From the NCBI GenBank assembly GCA_016744375.1, contig JADGEM010000013.1, positions 1 through 64,000 of the forward strand: 64,000 bases of DNA. Reading direction: 5' to 3'. Both the position numbers and the translations under genes were made by a program. Source of the stretch: Gammaproteobacteria bacterium. Its GTDB lineage: Bacteria > Pseudomonadota > Gammaproteobacteria > GRL18. Below, one piece after another: positions 45,840 through 54,018 of the stretch (position 1 is the first letter of the stretch; the number at the start of each line of letters is the position of its first letter). The notes beneath the pieces are model-generated. The model saw nothing but the letters and a program-made list of their open reading frames with translations. It was not told the origin of the DNA and did not search any database.

Positions 45840-46149
45840 TCAAGATACTCCAAAATTAGTCATTATGACTTTACATATAAATAGGTGAAAGGTTTCTATT
45901 TTGGTAACCTATTTAAAACTTAGATAATTTAGATGAATAAAATGGATCCAATCAGTCAGGAAGTGCTGGATTCTTAAATTGATTGGTTCACTATCATTCG
46001 AACTGGATATGATAATTGTTACCAGCGTTTACTACAATTATTTTTGATATTTTTTACTATATAGTTATAGTTTTAACTCTTTCAGAGGCAGGTTTTGAGT
46101 TTAGGGTAATTAAAGAAGAACAATAATAAACGGTGGATGCGATGAGACG
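45840..46149. other. 310-bp intergenic region purH-fis
   Basis: No gene. On the minus strand -35 TTGTAG (46032-46037) and -10 TATCAT (46009-46014) are 17 bp apart, a reasonable purH promoter. An 8-bp inverted repeat ATCCAATCA / TGATTGG(T) flanks 45950-45990 approximately; I see no purine riboswitch or clear PurR operator. Confidence 0.45.
46009..46037 (-). promoter_or_regulatory. candidate purH promoter
   Basis: -35 TTGTAG and -10 TATCAT with a 17-bp spacer on the minus strand. This would start transcription near 46002, leaving a leader of about 160 nt before purH. Confidence 0.45.
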
Positions 46150-46524
46150 TTAGTCATTGATATTATATTGTTTGAGTTTTTTTCGTAAAGTGCCTCGATT
46201 AATTCCCAGCATCTGAGCTGCCTTGCTCTGGTTGCCATTGGTGTGGCCCAGTATTGTTTCAAGTAAAGGTGCTTCGACTTCAGCAAGAACCAATTGATAG
46301 AGATCATCAACAGTATGACCTTCTAAGTCATTGATATAATTAGTTAATACTGAACGGACACAATCTCGTAAAATGGCGTTATCTGCGGAACCAACGGTTT
46401 TTACCTCATCAGTCATGATTGTATTTGATTCCTCTTTGCATGGGCTATCTATAGGTAATCCCTTATCGTGTGATAAAAAAGATTCAGGAGATTTGATTTC
46501 GTTGGTTTCACTATAAACGGGCAT
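46150..46524 (-). CDS. fis: DNA-binding protein Fis with N-terminal extension
   Basis: A nucleoid-associated, DNA-bending regulator. The C-terminal 85 residues are clearly Fis: [40 protein letters not shown], then the helix-turn-helix [21 protein letters not shown]. Standard Fis is about 98 residues; from ATG 46524 (MPVYSETNE) this is 124, from ATG 46416 (MTDEVKTV) 88, and from 46551 133. I give the middle start because of its nearer AGG, but the extension is unconserved acidic sequence. It sits between dusB and purH, the conserved gammaproteobacterial position. Confidence 0.85.
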   Translation of the reverse strand: MPVYSETNEIKSPESFLSHDKGLPIDSPCKEESNTIMTDEVKTVGSADNAILRDCVRSVLTNYINDLEGHTVDDLYQLVLAEVEAPLLETILGHTNGNQSKAAQMLGINRGTLRKKLKQYNIND

Positions 46525-46689
46525 GGGTTTTAACCTAAAGTAAAGTATCAATAAGAATGTGTTATTTCTAAATGATGCAGTGCATTATAAGCTGAATTGA
46601 AAAAGATTTTGTAAGACTTTTCCCTCAGATTACAAATAGACTGACTTAAATGTGCTTTATTTGATAATCATCAAATAAAGACTAAAAAA

Positions 46690-47703
46690 TTATAGTTTTT
46701 TTTCAAGAAAATGCCGGGTTATTTTAAACTGCTCATCGGCATCACTGATTCGGCTGATTTTTTTCCAGAAATGCTCACCTCCTGGGAGAGGTTTTATTGT
46801 TGCACAAAGATGTTTACGGGCAATTCTGGCACCATGCGATTTACCATAAAATGAATACAAATCATCAAGCAAACCTAAAATTATTTTACTTTTGTCTGGC
46901 AATGACAGCTCAGGTAAATGCTCACCAGTCGCTAAATAATGATTGATGTCTGAAAATATCCAGGGTGATTGAAGTGCTGCACGGCCAATCATTATTGCAT
47001 CGGAGTTGGTGTATTGTAGTACATATTGTGCCTTCTCTGCACTATTTATATCACCATTTGCAATAATTGGTATACTAACTTGTTGTTTTACCATTTTTAT
47101 CGTGTCATATTCTGCTTTTCCACGATAACCGCAGGCACGAGTTCGGCCATGAATGGTCAGTGCCTGGATACCACTCTCAGCGGCAATTTTTGCAATGTTC
47201 AGGGCATTTTTATGGCTCTCATCCCAACCCGTTCGAATTTTTAATGTGACAGGAACTGAGACTGCCTGAACCACGGAGGTTAAAATTTCACGAACCAGAG
47301 TTTCGTTTTTTAAAAGAGCTGAACCGGCTAAAACATTGCAGACTTTTTTGGCGGGGCAACCCATATTTATATCAATAATATCAGCACCATTATCGACATT
47401 AAATTGAGCAGCATATGACATCTGCTTCGCTTCTGTGCCTAAAATTTGTACCGCTATGGGGGCCTTTTCGCCATCGTGATTTAAACGAGTACGTGTCTTG
47501 AGTGAGTTTAAAAGTTCTGGTTTAGATGTGACCATTTCTGAGATGGCCTGTGCCGCTCCCAAGCGTCGACATAACTGCCGAAAGGGGCGATCAGTAATAC
47601 CTGCCATTGGTGCTAAAAAAATGGGTGGCATCAATGAAGATGAATTGACTGTGCCTCCTAGTGTATGAAAAGGAGCGTGAAATTGCCAGGAACCTATCTT
47701 CAT
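46690..47703 (-). CDS. dusB: tRNA-dihydrouridine synthase DusB
   Basis: A 337-residue FMN enzyme that reduces uridines in the tRNA D-loop. The TIM-barrel signatures are present: FLAPMAGITDRPFRQLCRRLG, DINMGCPAKKVC with the catalytic cysteine, and IANGDINS plus IMIGRAALQSPWIF for FMN binding. The N-terminus (MKIGSWQF) resembles DusB, but about 15 residues (HAPFHTLGGTVNSSSLM) intervene before LAPMAG, so a later start or small insertion is possible. It lies upstream of fis and downstream of the DUF3426 gene. Confidence 0.95.
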   Translation of the reverse strand: MKIGSWQFHAPFHTLGGTVNSSSLMPPIFLAPMAGITDRPFRQLCRRLGAAQAISEMVTSKPELLNSLKTRTRLNHDGEKAPIAVQILGTEAKQMSYAAQFNVDNGADIIDINMGCPAKKVCNVLAGSALLKNETLVREILTSVVQAVSVPVTLKIRTGWDESHKNALNIAKIAAESGIQALTIHGRTRACGYRGKAEYDTIKMVKQQVSIPIIANGDINSAEKAQYVLQYTNSDAIMIGRAALQSPWIFSDINHYLATGEHLPELSLPDKSKIILGLLDDLYSFYGKSHGARIARKHLCATIKPLPGGEHFWKKISRISDADEQFKITRHFLEKKL

Positions 47704-47738
47704 GTTTTTGAGTCAGGGTACTTCTATGAGCTAGAGTG

Positions 47739-49640
47739 TTAGAGATAATTAAATTGAAAGCTGAGCTCAGAACCTGGATCGGGGTCAACTATTTTAAGAT
47801 TAATTTCCTGGCTCTGGTTTGCTTTCAGACCACGTGAGTATTGAATATCACCGGTCAGGTATTCATCTGGTAAAAATTTTCGCTGAGCAATGACTTCGCC
47901 TATAGGATTGGAAAAAGTAATTTCCAGAATAGGGTAGTCCTGGGTGTGGTGTGCTTTATTCTTGAATGTTAATTGAATTTCAAGAGCATTGTTGACTTTG
48001 GGGTGTGAGCGCACATCATGGCTGACAGTTACAATTTTTCCTGGGTTTGAAATGAGAGGCAAAGGACAATTTGTTATGGGGCATAATGTTTCTAATAGTG
48101 GCCTGAAACTGGGATCTTGTGAAAATTTAATGCTATTGACATGCAGATATTGTGCGGCTAGTACCAGTAATAGAATAATAGTTCCTGCAAGCCAGCCCAG
48201 CATGGTAGCAGGATTTGTACTGGAAGAATCGCCCTGAGTTAGAAAAGAAGGGACCACCTCTTCAGCTACCGGTTTATTGTCTGAACCGGTTGAAAATATA
48301 TTGCCGGAAGATGAGCCTTCAGCCTGAGACGAGCCATCAGCTGGAGTATAATTATCCTCTGGGGAAGTTTCTTCAACGGGAGATTTATCAGTTGGGGTAT
48401 TGCCCTTATTAAGAAACTCATTCTCGAGTTGTTCTAATTCGGCCAGCAGATCATCACCATTATCTAAATCATCGAAATCATTGCCCAGACTAGAAAATTC
48501 ATCATCTAAAGAAGCATCACTGCTGTCTGAAAGTGTTTTGTTGATATCATCCAGTTCATTGAGCAATGCACTGCTGGAAGAGTTGTTGTCCTGAGTATCC
48601 ATAAGGCTATTCAGGATATCGATGTCGCCCTCATCGACATTGTGGGGATTGTAGTCTTCTTCTGTAGAAACTGATGACTCATTAAGATCATTTTCATCAT
48701 AGGTAACTAAGTCAAGTTCATCATCAATTTTTTTTAGCGGATCTGGTTCAAGACTCTCAGTGCCTTCTTCGGGCAGTTCCGGCTCAAGAGTTTCAATGTT
48801 ATCTTCGGGCAGTTCTGCTTCAAAACTCTCAGTGCCTTCTTCGGGCAGTTCCGGTTCAAGAGTTTCAATGTTATCTTCGGGCAGTTCCGGTTCAAGAGTT
48901 TCAATGTTATCTTCGGGCAGTTCCGGCTCAAGAATTTCAATGTTATCTTCGGTCAGTTCTGCTTCAAAACTCTCAGTGTTTTCTTCGGGCAGTTCCGGTT
49001 CAAGAGTTTCAATGTTATCTTCGGGCAGTTCTGCTTCAAGAATTTCAATGTTTTCTTCGGTCAGTTCCGGTTCAAGAGTTTCAATGTTATCTTCGGGCAG
49101 TTCTGCTTCAAGAATTTCAATGTTTTCTTCGGTCAGTTCCGGTTCAAGAATTTCAATGTTATCTTCGGGCAGTTCTGCTTCAAGACTCTCAGTGTTATCT
49201 TCGGTCAGTTTCGGTTTAAGAACCTCTTCTGTTTTATTGGGCTGCTCAGGACTAAAAGTATGTTTTTGTTCAGGTTTTTTATCATGTTTATAAAAGTAAG
49301 ATGATTTCCGTGCGTTTTTTAACTCAGCTGTTGCCGCAGAGAGTGATGCAGCAATACGCTCCATTTTCTCTTTAATATCTATGCTGGGGCTAGAAAGACC
49401 AAACTGTGATTTATCAGGTGTGGTTTGTTCCGTGCTATTGTTAGAAGTCTTTACGGAATCATTAGAATGGACTGTTGGTGTTTGAGCATTCTCGGGAGAG
49501 GATACTTTTTTCTCATAAAGGTTGTCCAGAGCATTAAAAATATGATCGCATTGACCACAGCGAACTTTGCCATTAGCAATGTCCAGGTATTCCTGAGAAA
49601 TTTCAAAATGTGTGTCGCAGTTTGGACAGTGGGTATACAT
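47739..49640 (-). CDS. zinc-ribbon and DUF3426 membrane protein with acidic 12-residue repeats
   Basis: A 633-residue protein. Residues 1-40 are an MJ0042-type zinc ribbon (CPNC ... CGQC). A lysine/serine region is followed by thirteen near-identical 12-residue units of the type LEPELPEDNIET (about residues 140-300), then a longer Asp/Ser-rich acidic stretch. One membrane helix (LGWLAGTIILLLVLAAQYL) near residue 480 is followed by the periplasmic DUF3426 domain (LCPITNCPLP ... VVSHDVRSHP-like ... YSRGLKANQSQEI), the conserved part. The family lies between prmA and dusB in many gammaproteobacteria; its function is unknown. The repeats make it about twice the usual length. Confidence 0.88.
   Translation of the reverse strand: MYTHCPNCDTHFEISQEYLDIANGKVRCGQCDHIFNALDNLYEKKVSSPENAQTPTVHSNDSVKTSNNSTEQTTPDKSQFGLSSPSIDIKEKMERIAASLSAATAELKNARKSSYFYKHDKKPEQKHTFSPEQPNKTEEVLKPKLTEDNTESLEAELPEDNIEILEPELTEENIEILEAELPEDNIETLEPELTEENIEILEAELPEDNIETLEPELPEENTESFEAELTEDNIEILEPELPEDNIETLEPELPEDNIETLEPELPEEGTESFEAELPEDNIETLEPELPEEGTESLEPDPLKKIDDELDLVTYDENDLNESSVSTEEDYNPHNVDEGDIDILNSLMDTQDNNSSSSALLNELDDINKTLSDSSDASLDDEFSSLGNDFDDLDNGDDLLAELEQLENEFLNKGNTPTDKSPVEETSPEDNYTPADGSSQAEGSSSGNIFSTGSDNKPVAEEVVPSFLTQGDSSSTNPATMLGWLAGTIILLLVLAAQYLHVNSIKFSQDPSFRPLLETLCPITNCPLPLISNPGKIVTVSHDVRSHPKVNNALEIQLTFKNKAHHTQDYPILEITFSNPIGEVIAQRKFLPDEYLTGDIQYSRGLKANQSQEINLKIVDPDPGSELSFQFNYL
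48740..49220 (-). repeat. 36-bp tandem repeats (minisatellite) in the DUF3426 gene
   Basis: About thirteen 36-bp units, in frame, encoding 12 residues each, alternating between LEPEL and LEAEL/FEAEL beginnings and PEDNIET, TEENIEI or PEEGTES endings. The high nucleotide identity between units points to recent duplication, with two subtypes arranged in alternation. Confidence 0.95.
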
Positions 49641-49741
49641 TTGCTGAAAACTTTCCTTATTCTAGTACTGTAGAACTACTTTATTCAATTATTTCGATAC
49701 TAACATTATTGAATAAAATAATCTGCTGTTTGTCTCTGAAA

Positions 49742-50632
49742 TTATGAGCTGATTTTTGTGCCAACAATACGGATCCAGTCCCCTTCTTGAGAGATATCGT
49801 CAATGGTGAACCATCGCTGATAAGCGGCAGATACTTTTTCAGCTTGCTCGGCTAAAATACCAGAGAGAACAATTTTACCTTTTGGTGCAACATGTGAGGC
49901 AAGCATTTCGGATAACTCAACTAATGGCCCGGCCAGAATATTGGCTAATAAAAGCGGGCACTGCAGTGTTTTATGCTTACGTGTAAAATCAGATACGGAA
50001 AAGGTTTCCATTCTCTCTACAACTTGATTTTTATCGGCATTAGCCTGCGTGGCCAAAAGTGCCTGGGGATCAAGATCAACAGCATAAACTTGAGAGGCAC
50101 CCAATAAATTAGCAGCGATACCTAGAATACCAGAGCCGCAACCATAATCAATCACTTTGACAGGCTGTTTAAAATATTGATCCAGCCATTGTAAACATAA
50201 AGAGGTTGTGGGGTGTGTTCCTGTTCCAAAAGCAAGGCCGGGATCGAGCATAATATTGACTGCTTCTGGATTGGGGGGGGTAAGCCACGTGGGACAAATC
50301 CAGAGTCTTTGACCAAACTGCATGGGCTTAAAGTCATCCATCCATGCTCTAACCCAATCCTTATCTTCCAGAGGATTGAGGGTGTATAGCGGCAGTTCAC
50401 CATATTGACTGCTGATATAATTAAGAACAGAATCAACCGGGATGTCGGCTTCAAACAGACCTGTTAATAGAAGTTCTTTCCAAAGTGGCGTACTTCCCGG
50501 AGGGGGTTCAAAAATTGGATCATCATGAGCATCCTGCAGAGTGACAGAAACGGCACCGGCCTGAGTTAAAATATCAGATAATTGCTCGCTATTACTGTGA
50601 GTTGCTTCGAGAGTAAGTTGCAGCCAGGCCAT
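49742..50632 (-). CDS. prmA: ribosomal protein L11 methyltransferase PrmA
   Basis: A 296-residue S-adenosylmethionine-dependent enzyme that trimethylates ribosomal protein L11. The N-terminal substrate-binding domain starts MAWLQLTLEATHSNSEQLSDIL; the methyltransferase domain has LDPGLAFGTGTHPTTSLCLQ, VIDYGCGSGILGIAA (motif I) and LANILAGPLVEL (motif IV, N-I-L-A). Length and order are standard. It lies after accC with a stem-loop between and about 100 bp before the DUF3426 gene. Confidence 0.96.
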   Translation of the reverse strand: MAWLQLTLEATHSNSEQLSDILTQAGAVSVTLQDAHDDPIFEPPPGSTPLWKELLLTGLFEADIPVDSVLNYISSQYGELPLYTLNPLEDKDWVRAWMDDFKPMQFGQRLWICPTWLTPPNPEAVNIMLDPGLAFGTGTHPTTSLCLQWLDQYFKQPVKVIDYGCGSGILGIAANLLGASQVYAVDLDPQALLATQANADKNQVVERMETFSVSDFTRKHKTLQCPLLLANILAGPLVELSEMLASHVAPKGKIVLSGILAEQAEKVSAAYQRWFTIDDISQEGDWIRIVGTKISS

Positions 50633-50671
50633 AATGATTCTTTATGTGTTAGTTCAGGAACCTCATAGTTC

Positions 50672-50699
50672 CCTAGGCAGGTTGTTTGTGCCTGCCTGG
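50672..50699. other. stem-loop between accC and prmA
   Basis: CCTAGGCAGG (50672-50681) pairs with CCTGCCTGG (50691-50699) with one bulged T. No T-tract follows on the minus strand, so it is probably an mRNA processing or stability element. Confidence 0.4.
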
Positions 50700-50711
50700 T
50701 TTTCAGCTGTG

Positions 50712-52052
50712 TTACAAGCCCAGTTTTTTCTCAAGATAGTGGATATTTGTACCGCCCGCTTTAAAAGCGGTGTCTGACAGGATATCTTGCTGCAATGGGA
50801 TATTGGTATTGATTCCCTGGACCACCATTTCACTCAGAGCGGTATTCATTCGTGCAATCGCAATTTCACGTGTATTTCCGAAAGTGATGAGTTTGCCAAT
50901 CATTGAATCATAATAGGGTGGTACGGTATAACCACTATAGATATGAGAATCAACTCTGACTCCGGGGCCACCTGGAGCATGATAGGTTTCAATCAGACCG
51001 GGGCTGGGTAAAAAGGTTTTTGAGTCTTCTGCATTGATGCGGCATTCAATGGCGTGGCCTTTTATTTTAATATCACTTTGAGAAAAACTTAGTGGTAAGC
51101 CGGCAGCGACGCGTAACTGCTCACGGACCAGATCAATACCGGTAATAAATTCAGTGACAGGATGTTCAACCTGTAGACGGGTATTCATTTCAATAAAATA
51201 AAACTCACCGTTCTCATATAAAAATTCGAATGTGCCCGCACCGCGATAACCAATCTGACGGCAGGCTTCAGCACAACGCTCACCAATTCTATTACGCACT
51301 TCTTCTGAAATGCCTGGAGCAGGAGCCTCTTCAACGACTTTTTGATGACGACGCTGCATGGAACAATCGCGTTCACCCAGATGAACAGCATTACCATGTT
51401 CATCAGCAATAACCTGAATTTCGACATGGCGTGGGGTTTCTAAATACTTCTCCATGTAAACTTCATCGTTTCCGAAGGTAACATCAGCCTCAGTCTTGGT
51501 TAAAGAAATTGCATTGAGCAGACTGGCTTCAGAGCGAACCACTCGCATTCCGCGACCACCGCCACCGCCGGAAGCTTTAATTATTACCGGGTAGCCGATT
51601 TCACGACCAATACGCATATTGGTTTCAGGATCGTCGCCCAAAGCGCCGTTTGAACCGGGTACGGTAGGTACTTCAGCCTTGAGCATTGCTTTAATTGCCT
51701 GAACCTTGTCACCCATTGTGCGAATTGAATCAGGACGGGGACCAATGAAAACGAAACCGCTTTCTTCAACACGCTCGGCAAAATCAGCGTTTTCAGAAAG
51801 AAAACCATATCCAGGGTGAATGGCTTGGGAATCAGTTACTTCAGCAGCACTGATGATTGCAGGCACATTTAAATAACTATCAGAGGATGGGGCAGGGCCG
51901 ATACAAACCGATTCATCTGCAAGAAGTACATGCTTGAGATTCTTGTCGGCTTCTGAATGAACGGCAACGGTTTTAATGCCTAACTCGCGGCAGGCACGGT
52001 GAATACGCAGTGCAATTTCTCCGCGATTGGCAATCACTATCTTTTCAAACAT
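50712..52052 (-). CDS. accC: acetyl-CoA carboxylase biotin carboxylase subunit AccC
   Basis: A 446-residue ATP-grasp enzyme that carboxylates the biotin on AccB in the first step of fatty-acid synthesis. [21 protein letters not shown] is the canonical start; [14 protein letters not shown] is the ATP-grasp glycine loop; [41 protein letters not shown] and the C-terminal domain are intact. It follows accB by 70 bp. Confidence 0.98.
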   Translation of the reverse strand: MFEKIVIANRGEIALRIHRACRELGIKTVAVHSEADKNLKHVLLADESVCIGPAPSSDSYLNVPAIISAAEVTDSQAIHPGYGFLSENADFAERVEESGFVFIGPRPDSIRTMGDKVQAIKAMLKAEVPTVPGSNGALGDDPETNMRIGREIGYPVIIKASGGGGGRGMRVVRSEASLLNAISLTKTEADVTFGNDEVYMEKYLETPRHVEIQVIADEHGNAVHLGERDCSMQRRHQKVVEEAPAPGISEEVRNRIGERCAEACRQIGYRGAGTFEFLYENGEFYFIEMNTRLQVEHPVTEFITGIDLVREQLRVAAGLPLSFSQSDIKIKGHAIECRINAEDSKTFLPSPGLIETYHAPGGPGVRVDSHIYSGYTVPPYYDSMIGKLITFGNTREIAIARMNTALSEMVVQGINTNIPLQQDILSDTAFKAGGTNIHYLEKKLGL

Positions 52053-52122
52053 CAGAGTGTTCCAGGTGTTTATAAATTAGTAAAAAGGTGTTATCAATGA
52101 GCTCAGGGGCAAGTCCTGCTAA

Positions 52123-52575
52123 TCACTCAATAATGCAGATGGTCTGGCCATATTCCAGAGGCTCGCCATTTTCAACACAAATAGCCTTAATTGTACCACT
52201 GACATCGGCTTCAATCTGATTAAGCAGCTTCATTGCTTCGATAATGCAAATGGTATCACCTTTATTGACCTTTTGTCCGATTTCAGCAAAAGCTGCTGCC
52301 CCTGGAGAGGGTGCACTATAATAAGTACCAACCATGGGTGCTTTCACTTCATGACCTGTGACTTTTTCAGGTTCTGCTGCAGCGGGCGCTTCTGGAGCTG
52401 CAGCGGGTGCTGGAGCATATGGATGAGCATAAGCTTCCGGAGGTATTGGCATCATGGCTGGTGCCGGGCTATTGCGAGAAATTCGTACAGACTCTTCGCC
52501 TTCGTGAATTTCAATTTCAGCAACACCGGATTCATCCAGTAGTTCGATGAGTTTTTTTATTTTACGGATATCCAT
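52123..52575 (-). CDS. accB: biotin carboxyl carrier protein AccB
   Basis: A 150-residue carrier of acetyl-CoA carboxylase. [17 protein letters not shown] is the conserved N-terminal helix, followed by an Ala/Pro-rich flexible linker (about 36-70) and the biotinyl domain. The biotinylated lysine is Lys116 in [12 protein letters not shown]; most relatives have EAMKMMN, a conservative change. It precedes accC and follows aroQ, the usual order. Confidence 0.96.
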   Translation of the reverse strand: MDIRKIKKLIELLDESGVAEIEIHEGEESVRISRNSPAPAMMPIPPEAYAHPYAPAPAAAPEAPAAAEPEKVTGHEVKAPMVGTYYSAPSPGAAAFAEIGQKVNKGDTICIIEAMKLLNQIEADVSGTIKAICVENGEPLEYGQTICIIE

Positions 52576-52718
52576 AATATGAACCTTGGTTCTAAAATTT
52601 ATAATAAGTGCTTAGGGATGAGGGAATAATTAAAGAGTAATACTTTAATTTATACCTCTCCCTTGATTAAGTTGTAATGACTCCATTGTTTAAACCCGAG
52701 TTTAAAACTAAAAAAGGT

Positions 52719-53168
52719 TTACGTGGTTTTATGATTAATGTGAGTCAAAGCATATTGTAATGCTAAGGTGTAACCAGTATGCCCAAGGCCGGTGATGACT
52801 CCTACTGCGATGTCTGAAAAGAATGAATTATGACGAAATTCTTCTCGTTTATAGACATTTGATAAATGCAGCTCGATAAATGGGATGTCAACACCCAGCA
52901 AAGCATCTCTGAGCGCAACACTGGTATGAGTGAACGCTGCAGGATTTATAATAATAAAATCAGTTTTGTTCTGAAATGCTTTATGAATATGTTCAATAAG
53001 CTGGTATTCAGCATTGCTTTGAAAGCATTCCAGCTCATGTCCCGCTTCCTTTGCAGACATGAACAGGCTTTTATTAATGTCATCAAGTGTTGTATGACCA
53101 TAATGAGTTGGTTCACGAACACCTAATAAATTGAGATTCGGCCCATTAAGCACTAATATTTTCGCCAT
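52719..53168 (-). CDS. aroQ: 3-dehydroquinate dehydratase type II (AroQ)
   Basis: A 149-residue shikimate-pathway enzyme forming dodecamers. Conserved features are [17 protein letters not shown] at the start with the catalytic tyrosine in [34 protein letters not shown], and the histidine in FIELHLSN. Length is typical. A good promoter is seen upstream on the minus strand. It is the first gene of an aroQ-accB-accC group. Confidence 0.97.
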   Translation of the reverse strand: MAKILVLNGPNLNLLGVREPTHYGHTTLDDINKSLFMSAKEAGHELECFQSNAEYQLIEHIHKAFQNKTDFIIINPAAFTHTSVALRDALLGVDIPFIELHLSNVYKREEFRHNSFFSDIAVGVITGLGHTGYTLALQYALTHINHKTT

Positions 53169-53335
53169 ATAAATATATTCCGTTAATTTTTTCTTCTAAC
53201 AATTCTTTCTTTTATGTGGTGATTATGAGCAAATTATACCAAAAAAAGATGCGAACAGCATCGATTGAGCGACAAAAATAAATATTTAGATTATTTTGCA
53301 TGAGATTAATGATTTTGTCCAGAAATATTGTATAA

Positions 53336-53363
53336 ATTGTAGTGTTTTTGCAATTCACTGCAA
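53336..53363 (-). promoter_or_regulatory. candidate aroQ-accBC promoter
   Basis: On the minus strand, -35 TTGCAG (53358-53363) and -10 TACAAT (53336-53341) are 16 bp apart, with a start near 53329 and a leader of about 160 nt. An 8-bp inverted repeat CACACGAT/ATTGTGTG lies just upstream (53370-53394 approximately). Confidence 0.55.
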
Positions 53364-53454
53364 ATAGCCACACAATCTCTGCAAAATCGTGTGATTAACA
53401 AGAAAGATAGTATCATTAATAAAAGCACCACGCTTGCGCTTTATTTTATTGATA

Positions 53455-53997
53455 TTACAGAAGAGGCTCAATCTGGTTTAATAATTTTTGTCTGGAAATC
53501 AGTCCACCAGCGCGATAACGGACAATGCCATGTTTGTCAATAATGACGCTATAAGGTAAAGCACCACTGTAATTACCATATTGGTAGGAGACCTTCATCG
53601 CTGCTCTGTCGCCAATCAGTATGGGATAGTTGATACCCATGCGTTGGACAAATTCTGCAATTTTTTTCTGATCATCCGTGCCGACACCGATAACAATAAA
53701 GTCCTTTTCCTTATATTGATTATAAACATCAATAAAATCAGGAATCTCTCTTCGACAGGGTGGGCACCAGGTGGCCCAGAAATTGAGTAATACAACTTTA
53801 TTATTCCATTGTGAAAAATCTTGTTGCTGACCATTCAGATCAGGCAGGCTAAAGTCCTGACGCTTGAGGGAATGGGATTTCATAATAACAACTTCAGGGG
53901 AATTACTGGGCTCGTTTTCTTGAACAAAAACAAACCACAGTAAAACGAAGACGCAAAGGCTTATAGCCAGACTTATTACTTTGGCTAATGTCGTCAT
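53455..53997 (-). CDS. TlpA/ResA-type thiol-disulfide oxidoreductase
   Basis: A 180-residue membrane-anchored periplasmic thioredoxin. One N-terminal anchor helix (residues 5-25) is followed by a thioredoxin domain with WCPPC (Cys78 and Cys81) in NFWATWCPPCRREIP. The cis-proline is in GALPYSVIID. Such proteins reduce apocytochrome haem-binding cysteines or other periplasmic disulfides and are reduced by DsbD or CcdA. The dsbD gene lies 21 bp upstream on the same strand, supporting that partnership. Confidence 0.9.
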   Translation of the reverse strand: MTTLAKVISLAISLCVFVLLWFVFVQENEPSNSPEVVIMKSHSLKRQDFSLPDLNGQQQDFSQWNNKVVLLNFWATWCPPCRREIPDFIDVYNQYKEKDFIVIGVGTDDQKKIAEFVQRMGINYPILIGDRAAMKVSYQYGNYSGALPYSVIIDKHGIVRYRAGGLISRQKLLNQIEPLL

Positions 53998-54018
53998 AGT
54001 TAAATTAATTACTCTGCT

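Noticed and set aside
48760-49293. Long serine-rich open frame (177 residues) on the plus strand across the repeat array
   Set aside because: It is the antisense shadow of the 36-bp repeats; because 36 is a multiple of three, an open frame on one strand keeps others open. No ribosome binding site or independent composition.
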